From contig NZ_JAGQBB010000001.1 of NCBI RefSeq assembly GCF_024345415.1, positions 248,001 to 312,000 of the forward strand: a DNA stretch of 64,000 bases. The letters are read 5' to 3'. Below the pieces are notes generated by a model. The model had not been told where the DNA came from and ran no database searches. It saw only the letters and a list, made by a program, of their open reading frames with translations. Position numbers and translations under genes: made by a program. This DNA is from Synechococcus sp. Tobar12-5m-g (lineage in GTDB: Bacteria; Cyanobacteriota; Cyanobacteriia; PCC-6307; Cyanobiaceae). Of this stretch, positions 46,100 to 55,622 are shown piece by piece; within the stretch, counting starts at the first letter, position 1; every line of letters starts with the position of its first letter.

Positions 46100-46850
46100 C
46101 CCCGCACCGCTCGCCGATCTCATCCAGCTGGCCGAGCGGGCCCTGCGGACCTGGGAACCGCTCTGGAGTGGCTTCCTCCCCGCCTCGGTGCTCGAAGAAG
46201 CGGAAGGGCGGCTGGCGCCCCTCAGCGAACTGGACCTGCACACGGGGGGAGGGTATGCCCACGCCGAGCGGCGCTGCCTGCGGCTGCAGAGGGTGGAGCT
46301 GGTCGGTGCGGAGCACCCCCTGGCCGCGGCCCCCCTCGGGGGCCTGCAGGTGAGCGGCAACTTTCTGTTCGACCCCGCCTCCCCTGCCGATTTCCGCAGC
46401 GGTCTGCTGGCGGCCGGGGCCACCGAGGCGGATCTCGGTGATCTGTGGGTACGGGGCGATCGCGGCGCCCAACTGGTCACCACCGAGGCGCTGGCCGCCC
46501 GGTGGCACGGGCAGCAGGCCCGGGTCCGCACGGTGACGGTGGACCTCGAAGCCATCCCCCTTAGCGATCTGCAGCCACCCGTCCGGCCCCAACCCCGCCA
46601 GCTCCACACCGTTGAAGCCTCCCTGCGGCTGGATGCGGTGGCCTCGGCCGGATTCGGCGTCTCCCGCAGCCGCATGGCCGGCTGGATCCGCCAGGGGCTG
46701 GTGCGGGTCAACTGGTACGTGATCGACAGCCCCGGCAGGGAGCTGGCCCCGGGCGATCGGATTCAGCTGGAAAACCGCGGCGAACTCACGGTTTTGGCAG
46801 TGGAGGCGACCAAGCGGGAGCGGTGGCGCCTAATGCTCAGCAGGTGCTGA
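46086..46850 (+). CDS. Photosystem II S4 domain protein
   Basis: 254 residues from TTG 46086. A C-terminal S4 RNA-binding domain (RLDAVASAGFGVSRSRMAGW, with VRVNW) follows an N-terminal domain that resembles the YlmH family. FLFDPASPADFRSGLLAAGA is typical of the cyanobacterial/plastid version, which was linked to photosystem II. Its exact task is unclear. Confidence 0.88.
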   Translation: MPKADPAPLADLIQLAERALRTWEPLWSGFLPASVLEEAEGRLAPLSELDLHTGGGYAHAERRCLRLQRVELVGAEHPLAAAPLGGLQVSGNFLFDPASPADFRSGLLAAGATEADLGDLWVRGDRGAQLVTTEALAARWHGQQARVRTVTVDLEAIPLSDLQPPVRPQPRQLHTVEASLRLDAVASAGFGVSRSRMAGWIRQGLVRVNWYVIDSPGRELAPGDRIQLENRGELTVLAVEATKRERWRLMLSRC

Positions 46851-46919
46851 AAGCGGTCACAAGGAAATCTGGCAGCTCTGGCTGCTAGGTTTCGGCCTTG
46901 GGCGAATTGCCCAGACCCC

Positions 46920-46991
46920 GGGCGATTAGCTCAGAGGTAGAGCACTACCTTGACACGGTAGGAGTCACTGGTTCGATTCCAGTATCGCCCA
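46920..46991 (+). tRNA. tRNA-Val (GAC)
   Basis: 72 bases. Acceptor GGGCGAT pairs with ATCGCCC, discriminator A at 46991. D-arm TAGCTCAGAGGTAGAGCA, anticodon stem CTACC/GGTAG with loop TTGACAC (anticodon GAC, valine), T-arm ACTGG-TTCGATT-CCAGT. CCA is not encoded. It lies between the PSII S4 gene and murD, with no integrase beside it. Confidence 0.96.
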
Positions 46992-47049
46992 CTCCCCCAT
47001 AGCCCAACGGGCCCGATTCCCCTCAACAGAAACGCATCAGGAGAAAGGA

Positions 47050-48447
47050 ATGACCGCTGGGGCTCACCCTTTCACTGTGGTTGTCGGCATGGGGAGATCA
47101 GGCATCGGCGCTGCCCGTCTGTTGGCTGCCCGGGGCAGGAGGGTGTCGCTTCTGGAGAGCAAATCCACCCCTGAACTCGAGCAAACCGCCGCTCAACTCC
47201 GCAGCGAAAGGATCGAAGTTCACCTGGCCACGCCGCTGGTGCCTGCAAGCTTCGAGACCCTCGGTACTCCCCCCGACGACGTTGTTGTCAGTCCGGGGAT
47301 TGCCTGGGATCACCCCACCCTGGAGGCGCTGAGGCAGCGGGGGGTCCCGATCCGCGGTGAACTCTCGGTGGCCTGGGAGGCAACCCGCTCCATTCCCTGG
47401 ATCGGCATCACCGGAACCAATGGCAAAACCACCGTCACCCATCTGGTCAGCCATTTGCTCACTCAGGCCGGCATCGATGCTCCGATGGCAGGGAATGTGG
47501 GTCGCTCGGCGGCCGAGCTGGTGCTTGAGCGCCAGTCGCCAGGGCAAGCCCTGCCGGAGTGGATGGTGGTGGAGCTCAGCAGTTATCAGATCGAGGCGTC
47601 AGCGGAGCTGCGTCCGCGGCTGGGTCTCTGGACAACCCTTACCCCCGACCATCTCGAGCGCCACGGCAGCCTCGACAACTACCGGGCGATCAAGCGCAGC
47701 CTGCTCGAGAGCTCCGGCAGCCGCATTCTCAATGCCGATGACCCCGATCTGCGCGCCCACGCGGCCAGCTGGGACCAGGCCGACTGGGTCACCGCCACGC
47801 CAATGGACCAGTGGCCCCAGGGGATGGAGCCCTTGCTCTGGATTGCGGCGGGCCTGGTGCACAGCGCAGCTGGACCCCTGTTTCCCGCCGACTGCCTGGC
47901 GATGCCGGGCAATCACAACCGCCAGAATCTGCTGATGGCCGCGGCCGTGGGCTGGAAGCTGGGCCTGGAAGCCGCCGTCATGGAGTCCGCCTTTCGTTCG
48001 TTCCCGGGGGTTCCCCACCGGTTGGAGCGCATTCGTGAGCTTGCTGGCGTCGGCTGGTACAACGACAGCAAGGCCACCAACTACGACGCGGCGGAAGTGG
48101 CGCTGGCGGCCCTGCCCGGTCCGATGGTCGTGCTGGCTGGGGGGCAGGCCAAGCAGGGCGATCCGGCGGCCTGGCTGAGCGCTTTGCAGCAGAAGGCGGC
48201 TGCCGTGGTGCTGTTCGGCGCGGCCCGACGCTCCCTGGCTGGCCTGCTGGAGTCCAGCGGCTATGCGGGCACGGTCCTGGAGCTGGAGGGTCTGAGCCAG
48301 GCCGTCCCCAAAGCTCGCCAACTGGCCGCCGAGGCCCGCTGCCGCACCGTGCTTCTCTCACCGGCCTGCGCCAGCTTCGATCAGTACGGCGATTTCGAGG
48401 CCCGCGGCGACCACTTCCGCTCCCTGGTCGCAGCCCTGGAGACCTGA
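47050..48447 (+). CDS. murD: UDP-N-acetylmuramoylalanine--D-glutamate ligase
   Basis: 465 residues. It adds D-Glu to UDP-MurNAc-L-Ala in the cytoplasm. VVGMGRSGIGAARLLAARG opens the protein, IGITGTNGKTTVTHLVSHLL is the ATP loop, and GVPHRLERIRELAGVGWYND the domain junction. An AGGAGAAAGGA ribosome-binding site precedes ATG 47050. Here it stands apart from other mur genes. Confidence 0.97.
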   Translation: MTAGAHPFTVVVGMGRSGIGAARLLAARGRRVSLLESKSTPELEQTAAQLRSERIEVHLATPLVPASFETLGTPPDDVVVSPGIAWDHPTLEALRQRGVPIRGELSVAWEATRSIPWIGITGTNGKTTVTHLVSHLLTQAGIDAPMAGNVGRSAAELVLERQSPGQALPEWMVVELSSYQIEASAELRPRLGLWTTLTPDHLERHGSLDNYRAIKRSLLESSGSRILNADDPDLRAHAASWDQADWVTATPMDQWPQGMEPLLWIAAGLVHSAAGPLFPADCLAMPGNHNRQNLLMAAAVGWKLGLEAAVMESAFRSFPGVPHRLERIRELAGVGWYNDSKATNYDAAEVALAALPGPMVVLAGGQAKQGDPAAWLSALQQKAAAVVLFGAARRSLAGLLESSGYAGTVLELEGLSQAVPKARQLAAEARCRTVLLSPACASFDQYGDFEARGDHFRSLVAALET

Positions 48448-48536
48448 GAGCGTCCAGCAGCAACGCCAGAGAAACGCCCCAGACATAAGGACCAAGGGTG
48501 TGGTCGATAGACTCAGGACCCTGGCCCGGTCTGACC

Positions 48537-48992
48537 TTGGCCTATTGGTTGATGAAAAGCGAGCCCGATGTCTACGGCATCGATCACCTGGCCCGCGAGC
48601 AGACCACCCTCTGGGATGGCATCCGCAACTACCAGGCGCGCAACTTCATGCGCTCCATGCAGGTGGGGGACCAGGCGTTCTTCTATCACTCAAACATCAA
48701 GCCACCCGGCATCGTCGGGTTGATGGAGGTGCTTGAAACCGGGCTGGTCGACCCCAGCCAGTTCGACCCCGACTCGAAGTACTTCGATCCCTCCGCCACC
48801 CAGGACGCCCCGCGCTGGGACTGCGTGCGGCTGGGCTACCGGCGCTCGTTCCCCCATCTGCTCAGTCTCGACACCCTGCGGGACAGCTTCACCACCGACG
48901 AGCTGATGGTAGTGCGGCGGGGCAACCGTCTCTCAATTATGCCGGTGCCAGAGGCAACGGCCCTGCGGCTGCTTGCGCTTCTTGCCGCATGA
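48537..48992 (+). CDS. EVE domain-containing protein
   Basis: 151 residues from TTG 48537. YWLMKSEPDVYGIDHL, WDGIRNYQARNFMRSMQVGD and FFYHSNIKPPGIVGLMEV define the EVE (thymocyte nuclear protein 1-like) fold, a reader of modified bases in DNA or RNA. The TTG is chosen because AYWLMKSEP is the usual second-residue start in the family. Role unknown in cyanobacteria. Confidence 0.92.
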   Translation: MAYWLMKSEPDVYGIDHLAREQTTLWDGIRNYQARNFMRSMQVGDQAFFYHSNIKPPGIVGLMEVLETGLVDPSQFDPDSKYFDPSATQDAPRWDCVRLGYRRSFPHLLSLDTLRDSFTTDELMVVRRGNRLSIMPVPEATALRLLALLAA

Positions 48993-49038
48993 TCCTGCCC
49001 AGCCCGGACCCCGCCCTGCCGGGACCTTGCCGGCTCGG

Positions 49039-49317
49039 CTACCGCTGAAACATGTTGGCCACGTAGCAGCGGGTCACCGCCCGGCTCTGCACCCCGTTCT
49101 GGACGAGAAAGCCCGCCAGCGCAGCCTGAAACAGCCGGTACTGGTCCCAGTTCGGATGGGCATCGATGAAGCGGCGCATCGAGCCCAGCAGGGCCTCCGG
49201 AACATCGGCCCGCAGGCTCACCACCCCCTGGTCGTCCTGATCGGAGGCGGGTGGCGCCACCGTGGCGGGGGGGGCGCTCAGCTGGGTTGGGGGGGAGAGA
49301 ACCGGAGCTGCATCCAT
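49039..49317 (-). CDS. DUF2811 family protein
   Basis: 92 residues from ATG 49317. VVSLRADVPEALLGSMRRFI, then HPNWDQYRLFQAALAGFLVQ and RCYVANMF are the domain signature, restricted to cyanobacteria. The first 30 residues are low-complexity. Function unknown. Confidence 0.88.
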   Translation of the reverse strand: MDAAPVLSPPTQLSAPPATVAPPASDQDDQGVVSLRADVPEALLGSMRRFIDAHPNWDQYRLFQAALAGFLVQNGVQSRAVTRCYVANMFQR

Positions 49318-49342
49318 CGGAACGTGTTCGGGGAGACACCAG

Positions 49343-49575
49343 TTCTCCACACCGGGGCAGTCCCGTCAAATCGGGCGGCACGGGGCGGGGAGCGACCATC
49401 CCAGCCTGAGACTTCAACCACGGGGGGGCTGTGGATCGATCAGCCCCGCAGCGGCGGCGGCTTGAACCGATTCGCCGCCACTGTCAAGGGGAGAACCCAT
49501 CGAAGGGCGCTTCTCCACAGGCAGGAGCTGGGGAACAGGTTCCTGCCGATCGAGCTGTGGAAAAGCTGTGCAGAA
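49343..49575. other. Cluster of DnaA-box-like 9-mers
   Basis: Five sites: TTCTCCACA (49343-49351), TGTGGATCG (49430-49438), TTCTCCACA (49511-49519), TGTGGAAAA (49556-49564, the reverse complement of TTTTCCACA) and TGTGCAGAA (49567-49575). Only TGTGGAAAA matches the strict TTWTNCACA rule; the others differ at one or two positions. Known cyanobacterial boxes have the consensus TTTTCCACA. Most lie in the gene-free gap 49351-49663. Confidence 0.4.
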
Positions 49576-49663
49576 GCCTGGGGAAGCCCCCCCGGGCCGG
49601 GGAGGGTCCAGGAGATCAGCACTGCTGATCCCTGCCGATTCGGGCGGCCAGTCTCACTGGCGG
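49351..49663. other. Gene-free gap between DUF2811 and DUF1818 genes
   Basis: About 310 bases with no coding frame I can support. It holds four of the five DnaA-box-like sites listed separately. Confidence 0.5.
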
Positions 49664-50065
49664 CTAACTCTCCGAGCGGTGCTGGTCACCGAGCGGCCAT
49701 TGCTCCATGGCCCTCAGGCATTGGGCACTGGCCGCCGCCGGCCAGCCCCCTTCGATCCCCCGTTGGGAGTCGCCGGGGGTGAGCACGAAACGCAGGGCCC
49801 AAGCGCTGCGATCCCCCTCAAGGCCGACCCACCAGGGCTGGCGCTCCAGCTCAAGACTGACCAGCTCTTCGGGCATCAACTGGTCGGTGAGGGCACCGAC
49901 CTGCTCCACCAGGTGACGGATCGCCTGCAGCAACTGAAGGGCTTCGCCCGCAGTGAGCTCTGCAGCCCAGCCTGCTCCGCCGATCAGCACCGAAAAGGGT
50001 TGGCGAGCAGGGTCCCAGGCCAGGCGCCAGCCTTCCCCCTCTCCGCACCATCCCCCCGGATTCAA
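49664..50065 (-). CDS. DUF1818 family protein
   Basis: 133 residues from TTG 50065. GWRLAWDPARQPFSVLIGG, the ELTAGEALQLLQAIRHLVEQ helix and LELERQPWWVGLEGDRSAW match this cyanobacterial family of unknown function. It starts eight bases after rpoZ, forming a pair with it. Confidence 0.87.
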   Translation of the reverse strand: MNPGGWCGEGEGWRLAWDPARQPFSVLIGGAGWAAELTAGEALQLLQAIRHLVEQVGALTDQLMPEELVSLELERQPWWVGLEGDRSAWALRFVLTPGDSQRGIEGGWPAAASAQCLRAMEQWPLGDQHRSES

Positions 50066-50073
50066 GGCAAGTC

Positions 50074-50304
50074 TCAGCCAGGCAGGAGATCGGGCTGGTC
50101 CTGTTCGTCGCTGAGTTCGACGATGGCGCGCTGCACGGGTTTGACCATCGCATCCTCCAGGAGGCCATCAAAATCATCGAAGCGGCGCTGCTTGGCCCGG
50201 AAGGCGATCTTCACGGTAGTCAGATAGCGGTTGCTCGACTCACGGATCAGGCTCTCGGCCCGTTGGGCCAGTTCCTTGGGATTGACCACTGCACTGGTAT
50301 ACAA
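50074..50304 (-). CDS. rpoZ: RNA polymerase omega subunit
   Basis: 76 residues from TTG 50304; GTG 50289 is an alternative. [20 protein letters not shown] and [17 protein letters not shown] with [16 protein letters not shown] match the cyanobacterial omega. It helps assemble RNA polymerase. Divergent from the Hsp70-like gene. Confidence 0.92.
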   Translation of the reverse strand: MYTSAVVNPKELAQRAESLIRESSNRYLTTVKIAFRAKQRRFDDFDGLLEDAMVKPVQRAIVELSDEQDQPDLLPG

Positions 50305-50409
50305 ATCGAGTCACCAACTTCCAACACTCTAAGCCAGCGCACAGCCAGCCCCGGATGGTGGTTCCATCCGGCACACTTGGTGCACAGAACGAAGGCCAGC
50401 CCCGCCGTG

Positions 50410-51990
50410 ATGGATGGCACCCTGGCGATCGACCTGGGCAGCAGCAGCACCGTTGTGGCCTTCCAGGCGGCTGGCGGCGGGCCGATCGAATTGGTCTCGC
50501 TCGCCCCGTTCAGCGGCGCCACCGCAGGTGTGATCCCAAGCCTGATCTGGGTGACCAGTGCCACGGCCGACCAGGCCCTGGTCGGCCGCCAGGTGCAGGA
50601 GGCCGGCCTGGCCTGGAGTGAGAGCCCCCAGCTCTGCCGCGATTTCAAGCGCAGGATCGGCGCTGGCGACAGCGGCTCCGGCCGGGTGTGCCTGCTCAGT
50701 CCAGAGCAGGCGGGCGCCCTGCTGCTGCAGCGCATCTGGGCCAGTCTGCCCCCGGAACTGGCGCCCTCCCGGCTGGTGCTCACGGCCCCGATCGATGGCT
50801 ACCGGGGCTACCGGCAGTGGTTGGAGCAGGCCAGCGAAACTCTGGCTGTGGAGGAGGTGGCCCTGGTGGATGAGCCCACCGCCGCCGCCATCGGCGCCGG
50901 CCTCCCCCCCGGCAGCCGGGTGCTGGTGGTGGACCTCGGTGGCGGCACGATTGATCTTTCCCTCGTGGCCCTGGAGGGAGGCGAAGGCCGGGCGGCACCG
51001 ATCGCCCAGCTTCTCCGTTTCGGTGGCCGCGACCTGCGCGGCAGCCGCCAGGCCCTGCGCTGCGCCAGGGTACTGGGGAAGGCGGGCCTGGCCCTGGGGG
51101 GCAGGGATCTGGATCACTGGATCGCCGCGGCCCTCCTGGACGGTCACCCTTCCGGGGCCCCTGGCTCCACCGCGGCCATGCCGGGAGCCCTGCTGGAGGC
51201 TGTCGAGCAGCTCAAGTGCAGGCTCAGCACCGAACAGGAAGCCAGTGTGCTCTGGTGCCCCCCTGGCGAGGCCTGCCGAGAGCTCAGGCTGAACAGGCCT
51301 GCGCTTGAGGCGCTGCTCAGGGGGAAGGGGCTCTTGGAGCTTCTCGATGACCTTCTAGAGCGGGTGCTGGCCGGGGCTCGGGCGGAAGGACTGAACCTGG
51401 CGGCGATCGACGCCGTGCTTCCGGTGGGGGGCAGCAGCCGCATCCCCCTGATCCGTGAGTGGCTGCGGGAGCGCTGCTGCGGCATCCCCATCCTCGATCA
51501 ACGGCCGATCGAGGCTGTGGCGGTTGGGGCTCTTGCCCTGACCCCCGGCGTTCAGATCAAGGATGTGCTCACCCGGGGCGTGTCGCTGCGCCGCTGGGAT
51601 CCCCGCAGTGATGGCTACCGCTGGCATCCCCTCTTCCTCGCCGGCCAGAGCTGGCCCACCGGCCAGCCCCTGGAGCTGGTGCTGGCCTGCAGTCGGGATG
51701 GGCAACGTGAGCTGGACCTAGTGCTGGGCGAGCCGCTCGATGAGCGGCGCACCGAGGTGGTGTTCCGCGATGGTCTTCCCGAACTGTGCCGCCGCCCTGC
51801 CGGAGAGATCCGGGTGGAGCCCTGGGCCCGGCAGCCCGCGGCCATCGGCCTGGATCCCGCCGGGACCCGCGGCCTGGATCGGCTGCGGCTGCGCTTCCAG
51901 ATCAATGGGCAAGCCCAGCTGACCATGGAGAGGGAGGATCTGGTCAGCGGCCTCACCAGCGAGCCCATCGCCCTTGGCCCCGTCCGCTAG
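50410..51990 (+). CDS. Hsp70-family protein, divergent (not DnaK)
   Basis: 526 residues from ATG 50410. The actin-like ATPase core is complete: LAIDLGSSSTVVAF (phosphate 1), LVVDLGGGTIDLSL (phosphate 2), DEPTAAAIGAG and VLPVGGSSRIPLI (adenosine). The substrate-binding region after residue 380 is short and poorly conserved, and the helical lid and EEVD-type tail of DnaK are absent. Probably a specialised chaperone. The next gene (98 bases on) encodes a membrane-anchored helical-repeat protein that may be its partner. Confidence 0.88.
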   Translation: MDGTLAIDLGSSSTVVAFQAAGGGPIELVSLAPFSGATAGVIPSLIWVTSATADQALVGRQVQEAGLAWSESPQLCRDFKRRIGAGDSGSGRVCLLSPEQAGALLLQRIWASLPPELAPSRLVLTAPIDGYRGYRQWLEQASETLAVEEVALVDEPTAAAIGAGLPPGSRVLVVDLGGGTIDLSLVALEGGEGRAAPIAQLLRFGGRDLRGSRQALRCARVLGKAGLALGGRDLDHWIAAALLDGHPSGAPGSTAAMPGALLEAVEQLKCRLSTEQEASVLWCPPGEACRELRLNRPALEALLRGKGLLELLDDLLERVLAGARAEGLNLAAIDAVLPVGGSSRIPLIREWLRERCCGIPILDQRPIEAVAVGALALTPGVQIKDVLTRGVSLRRWDPRSDGYRWHPLFLAGQSWPTGQPLELVLACSRDGQRELDLVLGEPLDERRTEVVFRDGLPELCRRPAGEIRVEPWARQPAAIGLDPAGTRGLDRLRLRFQINGQAQLTMEREDLVSGLTSEPIALGPVR

Positions 51991-52088
51991 ATCCAGGGCT
52001 GGGGTGGACGGCCCGGTGGCTGCCCCCAGAGAATGGGAACTCGGGGGTGCTTCGATAGGGAAGAGTAGGTTTTGCCTCCCCCCTCGCC

Positions 52089-52919
52089 TTGGCCATACGC
52101 CGCCACAGGCTGCCGCGCTTCTGGTTGGCCCTCACCCTGGGCCTGGTGGCGGCAGGCGTTGGAGCCGCCCACTGGTGGGAAGCCCAGCTTCCCGATCGAC
52201 TGGAGCAAGCGGCCGCCGAGGGGGATTACGAAGCCTGTCTGCGCTATAGCGACCAACTCGCCTCCCTGCGTTGGATGAGTGGACGCGCCCCCCGGGAGCA
52301 GGGGCGTTGCCGACGGAACAAGGCCGAAACGCTCTGGAAAGCAGGGAAGTGGGGGGAGGCGCTGAAGTTGCAACTCTTGCTCAGCAACTCTCCGGCCGGC
52401 ATGGCCTCCGACAAGCGGCGCCTGGAGGCCTGGCAGCAGGACCTGAAATCCAGGGCCCTGGCTCGCTTCGAAGCCGGAGATCTGGAGGGCGCCATCGCCC
52501 TGCTCAAGCCGATGGGGGAGCATCAGCATCCCGATGGCAAGGCCTACGGCGACAACCTGCGGGAATTCTGGAGCCGCAACCGCCTCCAGCAGGATCGGGC
52601 CCGCGCCCTGGTCGCCCAGAAGCGCTGGTGGGAGGCGCTCGATGCTCTCAACCGCATCGACCATCCCTGGTGGAAACGCCAGTCCGCCGGACTGCAGAGC
52701 CAGGTGGAGCGGGAAATCGCCGCCCTCAAGGCCAAGGAGCAAGAACACCACAGCCACGGTGACACCAGCTTGAGCACCGTGCCCATGGCCGAACTCGATG
52801 CTGCCGTTCAACGCAACATCGGCCTCGGACTCGACGACTGGACCGCCTTCACCAAAGCTTGTAAGGAGCTGGGCGGCAGGGTGGTGGAAGCGGGGCCAGA
52901 AACGGGCTGCCAGCGTTGA
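52089..52919 (+). CDS. Membrane-anchored TPR-like protein
   Basis: 276 residues from TTG 52089. One N-terminal anchor (FWLALTLGLVAAGVGAAHW) is followed by helical pairs resembling tetratricopeptide units (EQAAAEGDYEACLRYSDQLA, ALARFEAGDLEGAIALLKPM, ARALVAQKRWWEALDALNRI). TPR domains often dock Hsp70 tails or clients, which fits its position after the Hsp70-like gene. No enzymatic motif. Confidence 0.72.
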   Translation: MAIRRHRLPRFWLALTLGLVAAGVGAAHWWEAQLPDRLEQAAAEGDYEACLRYSDQLASLRWMSGRAPREQGRCRRNKAETLWKAGKWGEALKLQLLLSNSPAGMASDKRRLEAWQQDLKSRALARFEAGDLEGAIALLKPMGEHQHPDGKAYGDNLREFWSRNRLQQDRARALVAQKRWWEALDALNRIDHPWWKRQSAGLQSQVEREIAALKAKEQEHHSHGDTSLSTVPMAELDAAVQRNIGLGLDDWTAFTKACKELGGRVVEAGPETGCQR

Positions 52920-52962
52920 GAGCCGCCCATGACAGGATTACAGAACCAGAGCGTGAACCGCC

Positions 52963-53193
52963 ATGCAGCCGGGAGAGCAGGTCAGGGTGAGCCAGAGCGT
53001 CGTGGTCTTCACCCACCCGGAGCACAGAGGTGAGCCCTTCGATCTCCAGGGTCAGCAAGGGGAGGTTCACCAGGTCCTCGATGACTGGAAAGGACGACCG
53101 ATCAGCCCCACCCTGCCTGTGATCGTGGCCTTCGGACGGTTCCGGGCCCATTTCCGTGCCGATGAACTCGAAGCGGTGACCCCACCAGCCTGA
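52963..53193 (+). CDS. ftrV: Ferredoxin-thioredoxin reductase, variable chain
   Basis: 76 residues. GEQVRVSQSVVVFTHPEHRG and EPFDLQGQQGEVHQVLDDW form the SH3-like barrel of the variable subunit, which stabilises the catalytic Fe-S subunit that reduces thioredoxin with ferredoxin electrons. The catalytic subunit is not in this window. Convergent with pyrR, one base apart. Confidence 0.93.
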   Translation: MQPGEQVRVSQSVVVFTHPEHRGEPFDLQGQQGEVHQVLDDWKGRPISPTLPVIVAFGRFRAHFRADELEAVTPPA

Positions 53194-53194
53194 C

Positions 53195-53743
53195 TCACTC
53201 CTTCAACAGGTAAACCCCCTCCACCCCGTCGACTTCGGCCAGACAGAGCTGAACGCTCTCTTTGCGACTGGTGGGCACGACCCGGCCACAGAAGTCCGGT
53301 TGGATCGGCAGTTCCCGGTGGCCCCGGTCCACCATCACCAGCAGGCGCACCGCCTCGGGGCGTCCCCAGGTCAGCAGGGCTTCCATCGCCGCCCGCACGG
53401 TCCGACCCGTGAAGATCACGTCGTCCACCAACACCACCTGGCGCCCTTCGATCCCGACTGGCAACCGGGTTGCTTCAACAAGCCGGGTTCCGACCCGCTC
53501 CAGGTCGTCGCGATGGAAGGTGGGATCGAGGCTGCCCTGGTCGATGGGGTGGCCGGAATCGGCTTCCAACTGCTGGGCCAGCACCCTGGCCAGGGCCACG
53601 CCACGGGTGGGGATTCCCAGCAGCAGCAACTGCCTGCTGTCTGTGACGCTCTCGAGCACCTGGGAAGCCAGGCGATGCAGGGTGCGGGCCAGGTCCTGGG
53701 CCGAGAGGATTTCCACTCGCCCGAGCCGACGGGGCGATTGCAT
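53195..53743 (-). CDS. pyrR: Bifunctional pyr operon regulator / uracil phosphoribosyltransferase
   Basis: 182 residues. The PRPP loop is VVLVDDVIFTGRTVRAAMEA; LLLLGIPTRGVALARVLAQQ and LVMVDRGHRELPIQPDFCGR are PyrR signatures. In Gram-positives it binds pyr mRNA leaders; in cyanobacteria RNA regulation is less certain. Divergent from gpmI. Confidence 0.93.
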   Translation of the reverse strand: MQSPRRLGRVEILSAQDLARTLHRLASQVLESVTDSRQLLLLGIPTRGVALARVLAQQLEADSGHPIDQGSLDPTFHRDDLERVGTRLVEATRLPVGIEGRQVVLVDDVIFTGRTVRAAMEALLTWGRPEAVRLLVMVDRGHRELPIQPDFCGRVVPTSRKESVQLCLAEVDGVEGVYLLKE

Positions 53744-53910
53744 GGCGCTGCCGAGAGGACGTGCAGCGTAGGCAGAGCCCTGGGTGCCACAAACATGACC
53801 AAAAGCTGACCCACCGCCTGGTGGGAAGGGTGTTTGCAGGGCCCGGGTTAACTTGAGGGGATGTTCAACGATGGGAAGCCTTCATCCACCGGGGTGACAC
53901 TTTGTTCTCT

Positions 53911-55584
53911 ATGACATCCGGCCCCCGCTCGAACCCCTTCTCTTCCGGTGGCTCGACCACGACCCAAGGGGCCGATGGGTCAGTTTCTCCAGTGGTTCTG
54001 GCGATCCTTGATGGCTGGGGTTACGGGGAAGCTTCCCAGACGAACGCCATCTCCGAGGCTTCCACCCCGGTGATGGACGCCCTGTGGGAGGCCTACCCCC
54101 ACACGTTGATCCAAGCCAGCGGCGGCGACGTCGGCCTGCCCGATGGGCAGATGGGCAATTCCGAGGTGGGACACCTCACGATCGGCTCCGGGCGAATCAT
54201 CCGCCAGGAACTGGTGCGGATCAGCAAGGCGGTGAGCGACGGCAGCCTGGCGGACAACCCAACGCTCAACGCCCTGGCCGACTGCCTGCTCGAGGATGGC
54301 GGCAGCCTCCATCTGGTGGGCCTCTGCTCCAATGGAGGGGTGCACAGCCACATCGACCATCTCGGGGGGCTGTTGCGCTGGGCCGCCGGTCGGGGTCTCA
54401 AGGATGTCTGCATCCACGCGATCACCGACGGCCGCGACACCCCTCCCCAGTGCGCCATTCAATTCCTTGATCAGATCGATGCCCAGATCGATGCGGCCGG
54501 TGTGGGGCGGATCAGCACTCTCTGCGGCCGCTATTGGGCCATGGATCGTGACAACCGCTGGGATCGCACCGAGAAGGCCTACCGCCTGCTCACCGAACCG
54601 GCCGAGGCCAGCCCGCTGACGGCGCAACAGGCCGTCGAAGCGGCCTATGCCGCAGGAATCCATGACGAATTCATCGAGCCCTTACGCCTCGGTCCGGGGG
54701 TTGTGAGCGCCGGTGATGGACTGATCTGTTTCAACTTCCGTCCGGATCGGGGCCGGCAGTTGCTGCGATCCCTGGCCCTCGAGAGCTTCGAAGGCTTTCC
54801 GCGTCCGTTCCTGTCACCTCTCCACCTGGTCACCTTCACCCAGTACGAAGTGGGCTTGCCGGTAGCGGTGGCCTTCCCCCCCGAATCCCTCGACGGATTG
54901 CTCGGCCAGGTGGTTTCCGAGCAAGGCCTGCTCCAGTTGCGGACGGCCGAAACCGAGAAGTATCCCCATGTCACCTACTTCCTGAATGGCGGAATCGAGC
55001 AACCCTTTCCCGGCGAAGATCGCCACCTCGTTCCTTCACCCCGGGTCGCCACCTACGACCTCTCGCCGGAGATGTCGGCCGATGCGCTCACCGAGAGTTG
55101 CATCGCCTCGATCAACAAGGGCATCTACTCCCTGATCGTGATCAACTACGCCAACCCCGACATGGTTGGCCATACCGGCCAGATGGAAGCCACCAAGGCG
55201 GCGATCGCCACGGTCGACCGCTGCGTCGCCCAGTTGGTGGAAGCCACCAACCGCAAAGGCGGAACGGTGCTGATCACAGCAGACCATGGCAATGCCGAAA
55301 TGATGGAGAGCAAGGATGGCCGGCCCTGGACGGCCCACACCACCAACCCTGTTCCCGTCATCCTGGTGGAGGGAGAGAAGCGGAAGCTGCCTGGCCGTGG
55401 AGCCAGCGCCAGTCTTCGCAGCGGTGGGGGCCTGGCCGACATCGCCCCGACCCTGCTTGAGATTCTTGATCTTCCCCAGCCGGCGCGCATGACTGGCCGT
55501 TCCCTGATCGAGCCGGCCGACATCCTTCCCGACGCCACCGCCGAGCCCAAGCCTCTCCAGGTTTACCAAGCCCTGCAGGTGTAG
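53911..55584 (+). CDS. gpmI: 2,3-bisphosphoglycerate-independent phosphoglycerate mutase
   Basis: 557 residues from ATG 53911 (a TTG nine bases earlier is also in frame). It interconverts 3- and 2-phosphoglycerate using Mn. [17 protein letters not shown] and [17 protein letters not shown] (Ser nucleophile) open the protein; [16 protein letters not shown] carries metal ligands near the C-terminus. The N-terminal 20 residues are a serine/glycine-rich extension. Confidence 0.96.
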   Translation: MTSGPRSNPFSSGGSTTTQGADGSVSPVVLAILDGWGYGEASQTNAISEASTPVMDALWEAYPHTLIQASGGDVGLPDGQMGNSEVGHLTIGSGRIIRQELVRISKAVSDGSLADNPTLNALADCLLEDGGSLHLVGLCSNGGVHSHIDHLGGLLRWAAGRGLKDVCIHAITDGRDTPPQCAIQFLDQIDAQIDAAGVGRISTLCGRYWAMDRDNRWDRTEKAYRLLTEPAEASPLTAQQAVEAAYAAGIHDEFIEPLRLGPGVVSAGDGLICFNFRPDRGRQLLRSLALESFEGFPRPFLSPLHLVTFTQYEVGLPVAVAFPPESLDGLLGQVVSEQGLLQLRTAETEKYPHVTYFLNGGIEQPFPGEDRHLVPSPRVATYDLSPEMSADALTESCIASINKGIYSLIVINYANPDMVGHTGQMEATKAAIATVDRCVAQLVEATNRKGGTVLITADHGNAEMMESKDGRPWTAHTTNPVPVILVEGEKRKLPGRGASASLRSGGGLADIAPTLLEILDLPQPARMTGRSLIEPADILPDATAEPKPLQVYQALQV

Positions 55585-55622
55585 GGGGCAGTCCTGGAGC
55601 GATCATTCGGTACGCTGAATTC

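Noticed and set aside
46920-46991. tRNA-Val as a genomic-island attachment site
   Set aside because: No integrase, no duplicated tRNA 3' end and no composition change beside it; flanked by core genes.
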